DNA of 64,000 bases from Williamsia maris (GCF_024171815.1 NZ_JAMTCJ010000004.1:310001-374000), one strand, 5' to 3'; counted from the stretch's first letter, positions 25,683 through 34,302 are shown. Translations and numbers: made by a program. The notes: generated from the letters alone by a model not told the origin.

Positions 25683-26558
25683 ATGGCAACGACAACACTT
25701 CCCGGTGGAACCTTCACGATGGCACCCGACCTCACGGTCACACGGATGGGCTACGGCGCGATGCAGTTGGCCGGTCCGCACGTCTTCGGACCCCCGGCCG
25801 ATCGGGCCGCTGCGATCGAGGTCCTGCACGAGGTCATCGCGGCCGGGATCAACCACATCGACACCAGTGACTTCTACGGTCCCTACGTCACCAACGAGAT
25901 CATCGCCGAGGCGTTGCGCCCCTACCCGGACTCGCTGCACCTGGTCACCAAGGTCGGTTCGTTGCGCGACGACAAGGGTGGGTGGCCGCCGGCCCGCGAA
26001 CCGGATCAGCTGCGCAAGGCCGTCCACGACAACCTCGAACGCCTCGGTCTCGACGCGATCGATGTCGTCAACCTCCGCGTCGGGGACTTCGACAGTCCGG
26101 CGGCGGGTTCGATCGCCGAACCGTTCACGGTGCTCGCCGAATTGCAGCAGGAGGGCCTGATCAAGCATCTGGGCGTCAGCACCGTCAACGCCGAGCAGGT
26201 CGCCGAGGCGCAGTCGATCGCCCCGGTGGTCTGCGTGCAGAACTTCTACAACATCGCGCACCGCGTCGACGACGAACTGGTGGACTCGTTGGCCGACCAG
26301 GGCATCGCCTATGTGCCGTATTTCCCGCTCGGCGGGTTCTCGCCGCTGCAGTCCGAGGAACTCGCAGGCGTGGCGAGTCGGCTGGACACGACGCCGATGG
26401 CCGTCGCCCTGTCATGGTTGCTGCAGCGCTCCCCCAACATCCTGCTGATCCCCGGCACCTCGTCGGTGGCTCATCTGCGTGACAACATCGCGAACGCGGC
26501 ACTCGTCCTGCCCGACGAGGAGATCGAGATCCTCGACGGCATCGCCGCACCGAACTGA
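25683..26558 (+). CDS. Aldo/keto reductase family protein
   Basis: A 291-residue (beta/alpha)8 NADPH oxidoreductase: DLTVTRMGYGAMQLAGP, INHIDTSDFYGPYVTNEIIAEALRP (Asp and Tyr of the catalytic tetrad), LVTKVGSLRDDKGGW (Lys) and a C-terminal cofactor loop IPGTSSVAHLRDN. The usual catalytic His in the L-H-x-x-D position is replaced: the segment reads VVNLRVGDFD. This is known in some AKR subgroups but may alter activity. The second of two in-frame ATGs is used because GGAGGGTGAGG precedes it. Confidence 0.85.
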   Translation: MATTTLPGGTFTMAPDLTVTRMGYGAMQLAGPHVFGPPADRAAAIEVLHEVIAAGINHIDTSDFYGPYVTNEIIAEALRPYPDSLHLVTKVGSLRDDKGGWPPAREPDQLRKAVHDNLERLGLDAIDVVNLRVGDFDSPAAGSIAEPFTVLAELQQEGLIKHLGVSTVNAEQVAEAQSIAPVVCVQNFYNIAHRVDDELVDSLADQGIAYVPYFPLGGFSPLQSEELAGVASRLDTTPMAVALSWLLQRSPNILLIPGTSSVAHLRDNIANAALVLPDEEIEILDGIAAPN

Positions 26559-26646
26559 GCGTCGGCAGACCCGGTGCGTCGACGACCGATGTGTTCCGGC
26601 CGCGCCGACGGTCTGTCCGTGTAACCGCCCGTTCGAGAGGAACCCC

Positions 26647-27195
26647 ATGCCCACGTTCACACTGCAGACCCAGGTCACCGCCGACGGCTTCATGGCAGGC
26701 CCTGACGGCGAGATGGACTGGCTGACCACGGACTGGAGCGAGGACCTGACCCGCTACGTCTCCGCGCTCACCGAGTCGGTCGGCACCATCGTCCTAGGAC
26801 GGGCCCTGGCGGAGGGCTTCATCCCGACGTGGGCGTCGATGCCCGACGCACCCGGCGCCGAGACGATGAACAACTCGCGGCGCGTGGTGATCTCGCGAAC
26901 TCTGACCGAATCCCCCTGGGACAACGCCGAGATCGCCGACGGCGACCTGACCGAGGTGATCAACGACCTCAAGGCCGGCGACGGTGGCGACATCATCGCC
27001 TACGGGGGAGGCTCGCTCGTGCGCAGCCTGATCGGCGCCGGGCTGCTCGACGACCTCCACCTGCTGGTGAACCCGACCGCGATCGGGGCAGGGATGGCCG
27101 TGTTCCCCGCCGGACACCACACGGATCTCACGGTGGTCGGGGTCCATCCCTTCGAGTGCGGCGTCACGGCCATGCACTACCGCCCGGTCAGGTGA
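26647..27195 (+). CDS. Dihydrofolate reductase family protein (RibD C-terminal domain)
   Basis: A 182-residue RibD-C-type reductase. Landmarks are FTLQTQVTADGFMAGPDGEMDWL, GTIVLGRALAEGFIP, SRRVVISRTL, and GDGGDIIAYGGGSLVRSLIGAGLLDDLHLLVNPTAIGAG. It shares the fold and NADPH-binding GGG segment with the protein at 7052-7597 but the two are only distantly similar. The ATG follows GAGAGG. Substrate is unknown. Confidence 0.85.
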   Translation: MPTFTLQTQVTADGFMAGPDGEMDWLTTDWSEDLTRYVSALTESVGTIVLGRALAEGFIPTWASMPDAPGAETMNNSRRVVISRTLTESPWDNAEIADGDLTEVINDLKAGDGGDIIAYGGGSLVRSLIGAGLLDDLHLLVNPTAIGAGMAVFPAGHHTDLTVVGVHPFECGVTAMHYRPVR

Positions 27196-27266
27196 GGCGA
27201 CACAGACGGTAGATTCGGCGGCAGTTCGACACTGTTCGTCCGCGTTCGCACATCACCGGGGGATCG

Positions 27267-28268
27267 ATGAAGATCAGGCGTGTCACCACAGCGACCACCG
27301 ATGTGCTCGCGGCGCAGCACGAGAGCTCCGGTCGGTGGATCGATCTCGATTCGGCCGCAGCAGCTTTCGAGCCCGAGGTCCGCGGGCGTCTGACCACCGA
27401 CCTCCTCGCGTTCCTCGCGTCCCGTGAGCGTGGCCGGGACATGGCGACGCGCCTCATGGACACTGCGACAACAGAGGGCGTCGGCGTCGTCGACCACCCG
27501 GGCGGATCGTTGCCGTACCAACCCGCCTCACTGCGGTGCTTCCTCGGGTGGGAGCAACACTGGAGTCAGGCCGCGCACCAACTGGTCAAACGAAACCTGC
27601 CCGCCGCGATGCCGGCCATCCGCGCCTTTGAGGCACTGACGCGCCGGGATTTCCCCGCCCTGCGACCCGGCGCGTCGTTCAGCCGGCATCCGCTCTATTA
27701 CACCGGCAACCACCTGAGCATCGTCGCCGACGGCGCACCGCTGCCGTGGCCGTCCTACACCGACGCGCTCGACTTCGAGCTCGAGTTCGCGATGATCGTC
27801 GACCGTCCCGTGCGCAACGCCACCGAGGCGCAGGGCGCCGATGCGATCGGCGGGTTCGTCGTCTTCAACGACGTCAGCGCCCGCGACGTCCAGTGGGACG
27901 AACAACGCAACGGATCGTTCGGGCCGGTCGTCAAGACCAAGACCTTCGCGAGCTCGATGGGCTCGGTGGTCGTCACCGCCGACGAGGTGCTGCCCCGGAT
28001 CGATGGGTTGACCGCTTCGGTGGTCGTCGACGACGAGACGTGGTCGACGACGAGCACCGCGGGCCTCAGCTACTCCCCCGGCGACACCGTGGCCTACGCG
28101 AGCAAGGGTGAGAACGTCTACCCCGGTGAGCTTCTCGCGTCAGGAACGCTTCCGTCCGGGTGTGGACTCGAACTCGACCGGTGGATTCGTCCCGGCAACG
28201 TGGTGACCCTCGACATCGAGGGCATCGGATCGGTGACGAACACCGTCGGGGACCGCGAGAGCGAGTGA
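27267..28268 (+). CDS. Fumarylacetoacetate hydrolase (FAH) family protein
   Basis: A 333-residue metal-dependent hydrolase or decarboxylase of the FAH superfamily. The N-terminal ~100 residues are a variable domain. The core carries YYTGNHLSIVADGAPLPWPSY, LDFELEFAMIVDRPVRN (metal-binding Glu pair), VVFNDVSARDVQWDE (metal-binding Asp) and YASKGENVYPGELLASGTLPSGCGLEL. Enzymes of this type act in aromatic or ketoacid degradation. GGGGGATCG precedes the ATG. The neighbours do not define a pathway. Confidence 0.88.
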   Translation: MKIRRVTTATTDVLAAQHESSGRWIDLDSAAAAFEPEVRGRLTTDLLAFLASRERGRDMATRLMDTATTEGVGVVDHPGGSLPYQPASLRCFLGWEQHWSQAAHQLVKRNLPAAMPAIRAFEALTRRDFPALRPGASFSRHPLYYTGNHLSIVADGAPLPWPSYTDALDFELEFAMIVDRPVRNATEAQGADAIGGFVVFNDVSARDVQWDEQRNGSFGPVVKTKTFASSMGSVVVTADEVLPRIDGLTASVVVDDETWSTTSTAGLSYSPGDTVAYASKGENVYPGELLASGTLPSGCGLELDRWIRPGNVVTLDIEGIGSVTNTVGDRESE

Positions 28269-28278
28269 GCCGCGGGTG

Positions 28279-28902
28279 TCAGCGCGCGGTCGCGACCACG
28301 CGGTCGATGATCCGTTGCAGCTGTTGCGAATCGGTCGCGTCACGCGGTGCGTAGAGGAACAGGTAGGAGTCGGGCAGTCCGATGATCGGCCGACCGGCCA
28401 GAGGGTGGCGCTCACCCCAGCCGCGCCGGATGATCTCGGGCACGTCTGCGGGGTCGGCGACGACGTGTAGCGACCCCTGCGTGCCGTGTACATGGGCGAT
28501 CTCACCGCGCGCGTGTGCGATCCAGGGACTCGCCGTCGCCCGATCGCGGACGAACAGCGCGTCACCGCGCCGTTCGAATCGACTCGTCGAGGTGACCATC
28601 GGGCCCGAGTCACCGACGCCGAACGCGGCCACGTGCTCGGCCAGTGCCCTGATCCGGTCGGGGTCGGTGACGGTGTGCAGTTCTCGATGCGGAATGGGAT
28701 ACGGGGCGATGGCCGGACGATCACCACGACGCTGCGGCAACGTGAAGTCACTCGGCGCAGCGTCGGGCGTCGCGTCGACGGTGATCGTGTCCCGCCCCCA
28801 CGGCCGCAACGAGGTCGTCACCAGCCAGCCCACCGGGTTGGCAGGAAGGCCTCCCTCGCCGAGGGCCCGCCATCGCCGATAGTCCTCGAGTAGGGCCGCC
28901 AT
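28279..28902 (-). CDS. Luciferase-domain (DUF5519-like) protein
   Basis: A 207-residue soluble protein. The C-terminal half carries the pattern of the so-called luciferase domain (PF17648-like): IAHVHGTQGSLHVVADPADVPEIIRRGWGERHPLAG followed by SYLFLYAPRDATD. The N-terminal half contains LLEDYRRWRALGEGGLPANPVGWL and a Pro-rich stretch, conserved in relatives. Despite the name, light production is not implied; the family is better described as of unknown function. GGAGG lies 5 nt before the ATG. Confidence 0.7.
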   Translation of the reverse strand: MAALLEDYRRWRALGEGGLPANPVGWLVTTSLRPWGRDTITVDATPDAAPSDFTLPQRRGDRPAIAPYPIPHRELHTVTDPDRIRALAEHVAAFGVGDSGPMVTSTSRFERRGDALFVRDRATASPWIAHARGEIAHVHGTQGSLHVVADPADVPEIIRRGWGERHPLAGRPIIGLPDSYLFLYAPRDATDSQQLQRIIDRVVATAR

Positions 28903-28938
28903 GGTGCCTCCGGTGTGTGTCGGCGGCAGACCTCTGAT

Positions 28939-29982
28939 CTAGAGGTCCGACATGTCCAACACGAATCTGTACCGTACGTCGTTGCGCGACAACCGATCAA
29001 GAGCAGTGTTGATCTGCGCGGACGGTAACGTCTCGACATCCGCGGTGATGCCGTGCTCCCCGCAGAAATCCAACATGTCCTGGGTGTGGCGCCGACCGCC
29101 ACTCCCCGCCGAGCTCACACTCTTCCGCCCGATCAACAGATCCAGGATGTCGACCGACGTCGCACCGAGGTGACCGAGGGAACACAGCGTCCCGTCCAGG
29201 GCCAGGCACCGGAGATACGGCGCGAGGTCGTGCTCGACCGGTACGCAGTCGACGATCAGATCCAACGCACCGGCCGTCGCGGCCATCGCGGAATCGTCGG
29301 TCGAGACGACCACGGTGTCGGCGCCGAGCGCCGAGGCCTCGGCGGCCTTGCCCGCGGATGTGGTGAACACCGTGACCGACGCCCCCAGGGCGTGCGCGAA
29401 CTTCACGGCCAGATGGCCCAGCCCGCCGATACCCGCCACACCCACGCGGACGCCGGGGCCGACCTTCCACCGCCGCATCGGTTCCCACACCGTGATCCCG
29501 GCGCACATCAGCGGTGCGACGGCGGCGGGGTCGAGACCGGCCGGCCTGCGGTAGACGAAACGGTCTCGGACGACGTACTCGTCGGCGAACGCGCCCCTGG
29601 TCGTCGACCCGTCGTGGCGGTCGGTGCCCCCGTAGGTGAGGGTGGGGAACTCCCGGCAGAAGTTCTCCTGTCCGGCCCGACACATGTCGCACACGTCGCA
29701 GGAGTCGACGATGTTGCCGACGGCGACCGCATCACCGACCGCGAAATCGGTCACCGCGGTCCCCACCTCGCTGATCACTCCGACGAACTCGTGGCCGGGG
29801 ACGACAGCGGTCGCCTCGTCACCTGCGACGACCGCGCGCTGGGCGTGCAGGTCGGTGTGGCAGACGCCGCAGTGGGTCACCCGTACGGCGACGTCATCGG
29901 GGCGGAGATCGCGTCGTTCGAAACGCCATCGGGACAACGGTTCGTCGGGTGCGGTTGCTCGGTATCCGGTCGTCGGACGCAT
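28939..29982 (-). CDS. NAD(P)-dependent zinc alcohol dehydrogenase (CAD-like)
   Basis: A 347-residue medium-chain dehydrogenase. The catalytic zinc site is GVCHTDLHAQ with VVPGHEFVGV; the structural zinc site is CDVCDMCRAGQENFC; the third catalytic ligand is in the APLMCAGITVWEP segment. The Rossmann motif is VGVAGIGGLGHLAVKFAHALG, and the FTTSAGK loop suggests NADP preference. The 3' region ETLPSAQINTALDRLSRNDVRYRFVLDM is typical. GAGGAGAAG precedes the ATG. A TetR gene is divergent with two palindromes between them; ADH is therefore inducible. Confidence 0.92.
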   Translation of the reverse strand: MRPTTGYRATAPDEPLSRWRFERRDLRPDDVAVRVTHCGVCHTDLHAQRAVVAGDEATAVVPGHEFVGVISEVGTAVTDFAVGDAVAVGNIVDSCDVCDMCRAGQENFCREFPTLTYGGTDRHDGSTTRGAFADEYVVRDRFVYRRPAGLDPAAVAPLMCAGITVWEPMRRWKVGPGVRVGVAGIGGLGHLAVKFAHALGASVTVFTTSAGKAAEASALGADTVVVSTDDSAMAATAGALDLIVDCVPVEHDLAPYLRCLALDGTLCSLGHLGATSVDILDLLIGRKSVSSAGSGGRRHTQDMLDFCGEHGITADVETLPSAQINTALDRLSRNDVRYRFVLDMSDL

Positions 29983-30017
29983 GTCTTCTCCTCGGGTCGT
30001 GGCGGCCGCGAAGACCT

Positions 30018-30080
30018 AACCAACTGGTTGGAAACGACAGTATCCCGGTGTCGACGGGTTTACAACCAACCGGTTGGAAA
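30018..30080. promoter_or_regulatory. Twin operator of the TetR regulator at 30097
   Basis: Two copies of CCAAC-n2-GTTGG (30020-30031, centre TG; 30066-30077, centre CG), each inside AACCAACyGGTTGGAAA. They are 46 bp apart. The right copy lies just 5' of the -10 of the TetR gene, the left one near the ADH start, so both divergent genes can be repressed. Confidence 0.78.
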
Positions 30081-30084
30081 TGGG

Positions 30085-30090
30085 TAGACT
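30085..30090 (+). promoter_or_regulatory. -10 box of leaderless promoter
   Basis: TAGACT, 6 nt before ATG 30097 and 7 nt after the right operator copy. Confidence 0.6.
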
Positions 30091-30096
30091 CCCGCC

Positions 30097-30693
30097 ATGG
30101 GAGATTCCGCGGCCACCCGAGAACGCATCCTCGACGCGGCGACCGTCGAGTTCGCCGACCACGGTATCGCCGGGGCACGGGTCGATCGGATCGCGGCTCG
30201 GGCGCGGGCCAACAAGTCGCTGATCTACAGCTACTTCGGCAACAAGGACGAACTGTTCGACCTGGTTTTCATGTCGAGGGTCGACTCCGACGTCGGCCGG
30301 ACTCCGTTCGACGCCGACGATCTCCCCGGATACGCGGCGCGTCTCTACGACATGTATCTCGGCGACCCCCACCTGGTCCGACTGCTCACCTGGGCGCGAC
30401 TCGAGCGGACCCCACACGGGGCGTTGTTCGCCGACGTGGCCGAGCGCGACGTCGAGGTGCTGGCCGCGATCGCCGATGCCCAGCGTCGCGGGGTGCTGGT
30501 CGAGGACATCGAATCGGACGACCTGTGGTCCATGCTCATCGCGATGGCCGCGACCTGGGCGCAGTCGGCGATCGTCTACACCGCCACCGAATCCGAGGAT
30601 CACGACGTGCACGCGCGCCGTCGCACGGCGTTGTCTGCCGCGGTCTCGCGAGCGTTCTGCGCCCAGGTTCGCTCACCCGGATCATTGCGCTGA
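30097..30693 (+). CDS. TetR family regulator
   Basis: A 198-residue repressor. HTH: RERILDAATVEFADHGIAGARVDRIAARARANKSLIYSYFGNKDELF (residues ~8-55). The ligand domain contains DDLPGYAARLYDMYLGDPHLVRLLTWARLERTP, matching TetR_C17-like regulators. It sits in front of a P450 gene in the same direction (18 bp gap) and faces an alcohol dehydrogenase. Predicted leaderless transcript. It may couple alcohol dehydrogenase and P450 expression to a shared hydrophobic inducer (inference). Confidence 0.87.
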   Translation: MGDSAATRERILDAATVEFADHGIAGARVDRIAARARANKSLIYSYFGNKDELFDLVFMSRVDSDVGRTPFDADDLPGYAARLYDMYLGDPHLVRLLTWARLERTPHGALFADVAERDVEVLAAIADAQRRGVLVEDIESDDLWSMLIAMAATWAQSAIVYTATESEDHDVHARRRTALSAAVSRAFCAQVRSPGSLR

Positions 30694-30711
30694 GCAACAA
30701 GGTCGCGAATC

Positions 30712-32034
30712 ATGAGGACGATGTCGATGCGCACGGTGGCCAGGTGGGTGGCCATGCACGGGTTCATCCGTTTTCTCGCGAAACGGGCGGCTGCGGCGGG
30801 TGATCCACAGGCCAAACTGATCGCCGATCCGGCCACCCGGGCCGATGCGTCGGGCGTATACGCCGAGATCCGCGCCAAGGGGCCGCTCGTGGAGACGGCG
30901 TTGGCCGCCATCACCGTCGACCACGCCGTCGTGTTCGAGACGCTGCGCTCCGACGATTTCCGCACCATCATCCTCGGGTCGCGGCTGCCGGCACCGCTGC
31001 GGTGGATCGAGAAGCACACCCGCTCGGATGCTCTGCATCCGCTGCGGCCCCCGTCGTTGCTGGCCGTCGAACCGCCGGACCACACCCGCTACCGACGACT
31101 GGTGTCGTCGGTGTTCACCGCACGGGCGGTCGAGGCGATGCGTGCGGGCGTCCAGGACACCGCCGACGCCCTTCTCGACGAACTCGCAGGCACCACCGAG
31201 ACCGTCGACATCGTCGAGCGGTACTGCGCGCTGCTGCCGGTCGCTGTCATCAGCGACATCCTCGGCGTCCCCGACGCCGACCGGATGCGTGTCCTGGAAT
31301 TCGGGGAACTCGCCGCGCCCAGTCTCGACATCGGACTGACGTGGACGCAGTTCTCCGAGGTGGAGACGGGGCTCGTCGGATTCAACGCCTGGCTGACCGA
31401 CCACCTGGCTGCGCTGCGCCGCTCCCCCGGCGACGATCTGTTCAGTCAACTGATCCGCGCCTCCGACGACGGGGTGTCGCTGACCGACACCGAGCTGCTC
31501 GGGGTCGCCGGACTCGTGCTCGCGGCGGGGTTCGAGACCACGGTCAACATCCTCGGCAGCGGCATCGACCTGCTGCTGCGCAACCCGGACCAACTCGAGG
31601 CCCTCCGGGAGGATCCGGCGTTGTGGCCCAACGCCGTTGACGAGATGTTGCGTCTCGAGGCACCCGTGCAGATGACCGCTCGTGTGGCGAAATCCCCGGT
31701 CGAGGTGGCCGGGGTCCGGATGGATCGGGGCGATCTCGCCATCCTGGTGCTCGCCGGGGCCAACCGCGACCCGAAGGTGTTCGACGACCCCGACCGGTTC
31801 GACGTCACGCGTGCGAACGCGGCCAAACACCTGTCGTTCTCGGGTGGCCGGCACTTCTGCCTCGGCGCGGCGCTGGCCCGGGCCGAGACCGAGGTGGGGC
31901 TCCGCTCGCTGTTCGATCGCTTCCCGGAGCTGCGCGGCGCCGGTGCCGGCACCAAGCGCGACACACGGGTGCTCAACGGATGGGCGCACCTGCCCGTCGA
32001 ACTCGGTGCACGTCAGCGGACCGCGCGCGCCTGA
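30712..32034 (+). CDS. Cytochrome P450
   Basis: A 440-residue soluble bacterial P450. The heme-binding Cys is in FSGGRHFCLGAALARAE, the ExxR is in VDEMLRLEAP, and the I-helix oxygen-activation motif is LVLAAGFETTVNIL. The FLAILVLAGANRDPKVFDDPDRFDVTR segment is also typical. The N-terminal ~30 residues (RWVAMHGFIRFLAKRAAA) are slightly longer than usual. No ferredoxin or reductase is adjacent. It follows the TetR gene and may be in its operon. Substrate unknown. Confidence 0.93.
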   Translation: MRTMSMRTVARWVAMHGFIRFLAKRAAAAGDPQAKLIADPATRADASGVYAEIRAKGPLVETALAAITVDHAVVFETLRSDDFRTIILGSRLPAPLRWIEKHTRSDALHPLRPPSLLAVEPPDHTRYRRLVSSVFTARAVEAMRAGVQDTADALLDELAGTTETVDIVERYCALLPVAVISDILGVPDADRMRVLEFGELAAPSLDIGLTWTQFSEVETGLVGFNAWLTDHLAALRRSPGDDLFSQLIRASDDGVSLTDTELLGVAGLVLAAGFETTVNILGSGIDLLLRNPDQLEALREDPALWPNAVDEMLRLEAPVQMTARVAKSPVEVAGVRMDRGDLAILVLAGANRDPKVFDDPDRFDVTRANAAKHLSFSGGRHFCLGAALARAETEVGLRSLFDRFPELRGAGAGTKRDTRVLNGWAHLPVELGARQRTARA

Positions 32035-32092
32035 CAACATCTCGCGCCCGGGCCGGTGACGACCGCCGCGGTGTTAGGCTGACGCAACCCCG

Positions 32093-32109
32093 CCCGCTCG
32101 TGCGGGTTT
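32093..32109 (+). terminator. Short hairpin after the P450 gene
   Basis: CCCGC and GCGGG (32093-32106) with a TCGT loop, then TTTC. It could end P450 transcription or lie in the leader of the next gene, because a TAGGCT -10-like box is just upstream (32075-32080). Confidence 0.4.
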
Positions 32110-32116
32110 CGCGAGT

Positions 32117-32956
32117 ATGACGACGATGTCGGGGGCTCGCATGGTCGATCTCCCGCACCACTCCTCGGACAGCACCGAACACGACGACACGGTGTCGTCA
32201 CCATCGGGCACCCAGCCGTCGGCGGACCGCCGTCTGTACTCCGGCCTCGGTGATCTGAGCCGGACCGCAGCACGGCTGACCGGCGCCGACGGTGCCGCGA
32301 TAGCCCTGCTCACCGAATCGACCGGGGTCCGCGATCTCGTCCGGGCCACCGATGCGATGTCCTATCACCTCGACGAACTGCAGTTCACCCTCGGCGAGGG
32401 CCCGTGTCTCGACGTCTTCTCCCCCGCAGGCAGTCCGCAACTCGTGCCCGACATGGGTGCCGAGGTCGCGAGTCGGCGGTGGCCGGTGTTCACGGCCGAG
32501 GCGCGTGCGGTCGGCGTACAGGCGGTCTTCGCGTTCGCCATCAGTTCCGGCACCCGGCCACTGGGGGTGCTCGAGCTGTATCGGCGGACCGCGGGCGCGT
32601 TGAGCGAGGACGAGTCGCGGGTGGCGGTGGTGTGCGCCGAGACCGTGGCGACCACCATGGCGCAGAACTGGGATGCCGTCATCGCGCACCTCGGTCCCGG
32701 CAGCGACGCGACACAGGTGGCCGAATGGCTCGCCGCCGACGAAAGCATCGCGCAGGGCGTGAATTCGCGAGCGCAGGTGTACCTGGCGTCGGGGATGGTC
32801 GCCGTCCAGTTGCAGATCCCGACCACCGAGGCCATGGCCCGTCTGCGCGCCCACGCGTATCAGACCGGCCGTTCGATCACGGCCGTCGCCGACGACATCG
32901 TCGCCCGCAGACTCGACACGCGGGGCGCGTTCGACGGTGTCGAGGAGGACCGATGA
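32117..32956 (+). CDS. GAF-ANTAR regulatory protein
   Basis: A 279-residue cytoplasmic regulator. Residues ~40-180 form a GAF domain (LYSGLGDLSRTAARLTGADGAAIALL, LGEGPCLDVFSPAG, QAVFAFAISSGTRPLGVLELYR). Residues ~210-265 form an ANTAR RNA-binding domain (QVYLASGMVAVQLQIPTTEAMARLRAHAYQTGRSITAVADDIVARRL). ANTAR proteins bind tandem hairpins in mRNA leaders and prevent termination. The start is uncertain: ATG 32117, 32126 and 32141 are possible, the last following GGGGG. It is followed by a second protein of the same architecture, joined by a mini-ORF. Confidence 0.82.
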   Translation: MTTMSGARMVDLPHHSSDSTEHDDTVSSPSGTQPSADRRLYSGLGDLSRTAARLTGADGAAIALLTESTGVRDLVRATDAMSYHLDELQFTLGEGPCLDVFSPAGSPQLVPDMGAEVASRRWPVFTAEARAVGVQAVFAFAISSGTRPLGVLELYRRTAGALSEDESRVAVVCAETVATTMAQNWDAVIAHLGPGSDATQVAEWLAADESIAQGVNSRAQVYLASGMVAVQLQIPTTEAMARLRAHAYQTGRSITAVADDIVARRLDTRGAFDGVEEDR

Positions 32957-32988
32957 GATCAGTCGGTGTCAGCGGGCGGTCGCGGTGA
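32953..32988 (+). CDS. 11-codon bridging ORF between two GAF-ANTAR genes
   Basis: Encodes MRSVGVSGRSR. Its ATG overlaps the upstream stop (ATGA) and its TGA overlaps the downstream GTG (GTGA). A strong GAGGAGG site precedes this ATG, whereas the GTG has none, so it looks like a translation relay. Confidence 0.5.
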   Translation: MRSVGVSGRSR

Positions 32989-33764
32989 CCGCTGAACAGT
33001 CACGGGTGGCCATCGCAGATCTGGCGAGCACGCTGACCGGTGATTTCGATCTGCCGGTCGTGATGCAGACGGTGGCCCGGTACGCGCGCGAAGGTCTGAC
33101 GGCGTACTCCGCGACCGTGGTCCTGGTGGACCCCTATGTGCTCGGAGCGCCGTCGCGCGTCGCGCACATCGTGGCCGAATCCGTGGTCGACCGGCGGGAG
33201 GCCGACCAGATGCTGAACTCGACGGGCCCCGGCCTGGAGAGCGCCCTGGGCGGGGCGACGACCATGATGGCCGAGATCGCCGACGACACCCGCTGGCCCG
33301 CGTACCGCGAACGCGCCGCATTGCTGGGGATGCGTTCGGTCCGCGCCTATCCGATCAACGCGCTGTCGGTCGTCCTCGGATCGGTCGTCATCCACACGTC
33401 GGAACCGTGGGGTGTCACGCGGCCCAACGGACTCGGTCAGATGCTGGCGGATCTGACCGCTCTCGCCCTCACCGTGGGCACCGCACGAGAGCGCCGTGAG
33501 CACGCGTCGACCGCGGTCGGGCGGGTACTGGAGGGCAGCGCATCGATGGCCATCGCGATCGGCATCGTCGCCGCGGCCCGGGACATCGACGCCGACGCCG
33601 CACGCGACGAGCTGACCCGTCTGGCCCGAGCCCATGACGTGACCACCACCGAACACGCGACCGCGATCGTGGCCGGCCACGACTCTGCGCCCGGCGACCC
33701 GACCGCCGGCGGCACGCTGATCCCGCCTGCGGTCCCGGATCCGCCGCGCTACTTCACCAGCTGA
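32985..33764 (+). CDS. GAF-ANTAR-like regulatory protein (second copy)
   Basis: A 259-residue protein. Residues ~10-170 are a GAF domain (LASTLTGDFDLPVVMQTVARYAREGLTAYSATVVLVD; the DTRWPAYRERAALLGMRSVRAYPI strand; SVVLGSVVIHTSEPWGV). The C-terminus (STAVGRVLEGSASMAIAIGIVAAARDIDADAARDELTRLARAHDVTTTE) has the ANTAR three-helix pattern. The chosen GTG overlaps the stop of the mini-ORF. An alternative GTG at 32937 lacks a ribosome site. It is a likely functional partner, or antagonist, of the first copy. Confidence 0.75.
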   Translation: MTAEQSRVAIADLASTLTGDFDLPVVMQTVARYAREGLTAYSATVVLVDPYVLGAPSRVAHIVAESVVDRREADQMLNSTGPGLESALGGATTMMAEIADDTRWPAYRERAALLGMRSVRAYPINALSVVLGSVVIHTSEPWGVTRPNGLGQMLADLTALALTVGTARERREHASTAVGRVLEGSASMAIAIGIVAAARDIDADAARDELTRLARAHDVTTTEHATAIVAGHDSAPGDPTAGGTLIPPAVPDPPRYFTS

Positions 33765-33795
33765 CCCGCACGGGCGGCGGGCGCGACGACGCTGG

Positions 33796-34302
33796 TCAGT
33801 CGTTGTCCGGGTCGTCCCCGGCGTCCGGACGTTCGACGGGGTCGCGGAGATACGCGATCGCGGTGTCGATGATCGGCTCGGCCGCCTGCGGCGAGGCATA
33901 GGCGAGTCGGCCGGCCAACGCTTCGAGCTCGTCGACGGCGAAACCGATGCGACGCACGGCTTCTGCGTTCTCCGAAGCGGACGCCGCGGCGATCAGGCGG
34001 TCGTCGAGTGCGAACACCTCGTCGTCGAGTCGGGTCAGTGACGCCGACACCGACGGTGTGGAGGTCAGGGTCGGGTTCTCGTGCACAGTGGCGATCGCGT
34101 AGCGAATCCGTCGGTGCGTGACGGCCTCGGGAACGTCGGAGGTCGTCCACTCGGCAGGCGCCCGGCCGGCGCGGCCGGGAACCAGGTCGGTGGATCGGGC
34201 GAAGCGGCGGACACGCATCGTCGAGTCGACGGCGAACCACGCCCCACCGAGGAGCACGAAGACGGCGAGGACAGCGGTCACCACGATGATCAGTGTCCCC
34301 AT
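33796..34302 (-). CDS. Single-pass membrane protein of unknown function
   Basis: A 168-residue protein. Residues ~3-25 form one membrane helix (TLIIVVTAVLAVFVLLGGAWFAV) followed by Arg-rich RVRRFAR, giving an N-out or N-in single anchor. The rest is soluble and helical: RRIRYAIATVHENPTLTS, SASLTRLDDEVFALDDRLIAAA and VRRIGFAVDELEALAGRL. The tail is acidic (ERPDAGDDPDND). No known domain is recognised. GGAGG precedes the ATG. It converges with the GAF-ANTAR gene. Confidence 0.65.
   Translation of the reverse strand: MGTLIIVVTAVLAVFVLLGGAWFAVDSTMRVRRFARSTDLVPGRAGRAPAEWTTSDVPEAVTHRRIRYAIATVHENPTLTSTPSVSASLTRLDDEVFALDDRLIAAASASENAEAVRRIGFAVDELEALAGRLAYASPQAAEPIIDTAIAYLRDPVERPDAGDDPDND

Noticed and set aside
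32093-32109. An ANTAR-bound two-hairpin leader for the GAF-ANTAR gene
   Set aside because: Only one short stem is clear and the paired hexanucleotide-loop hairpins typical of ANTAR targets are not seen.
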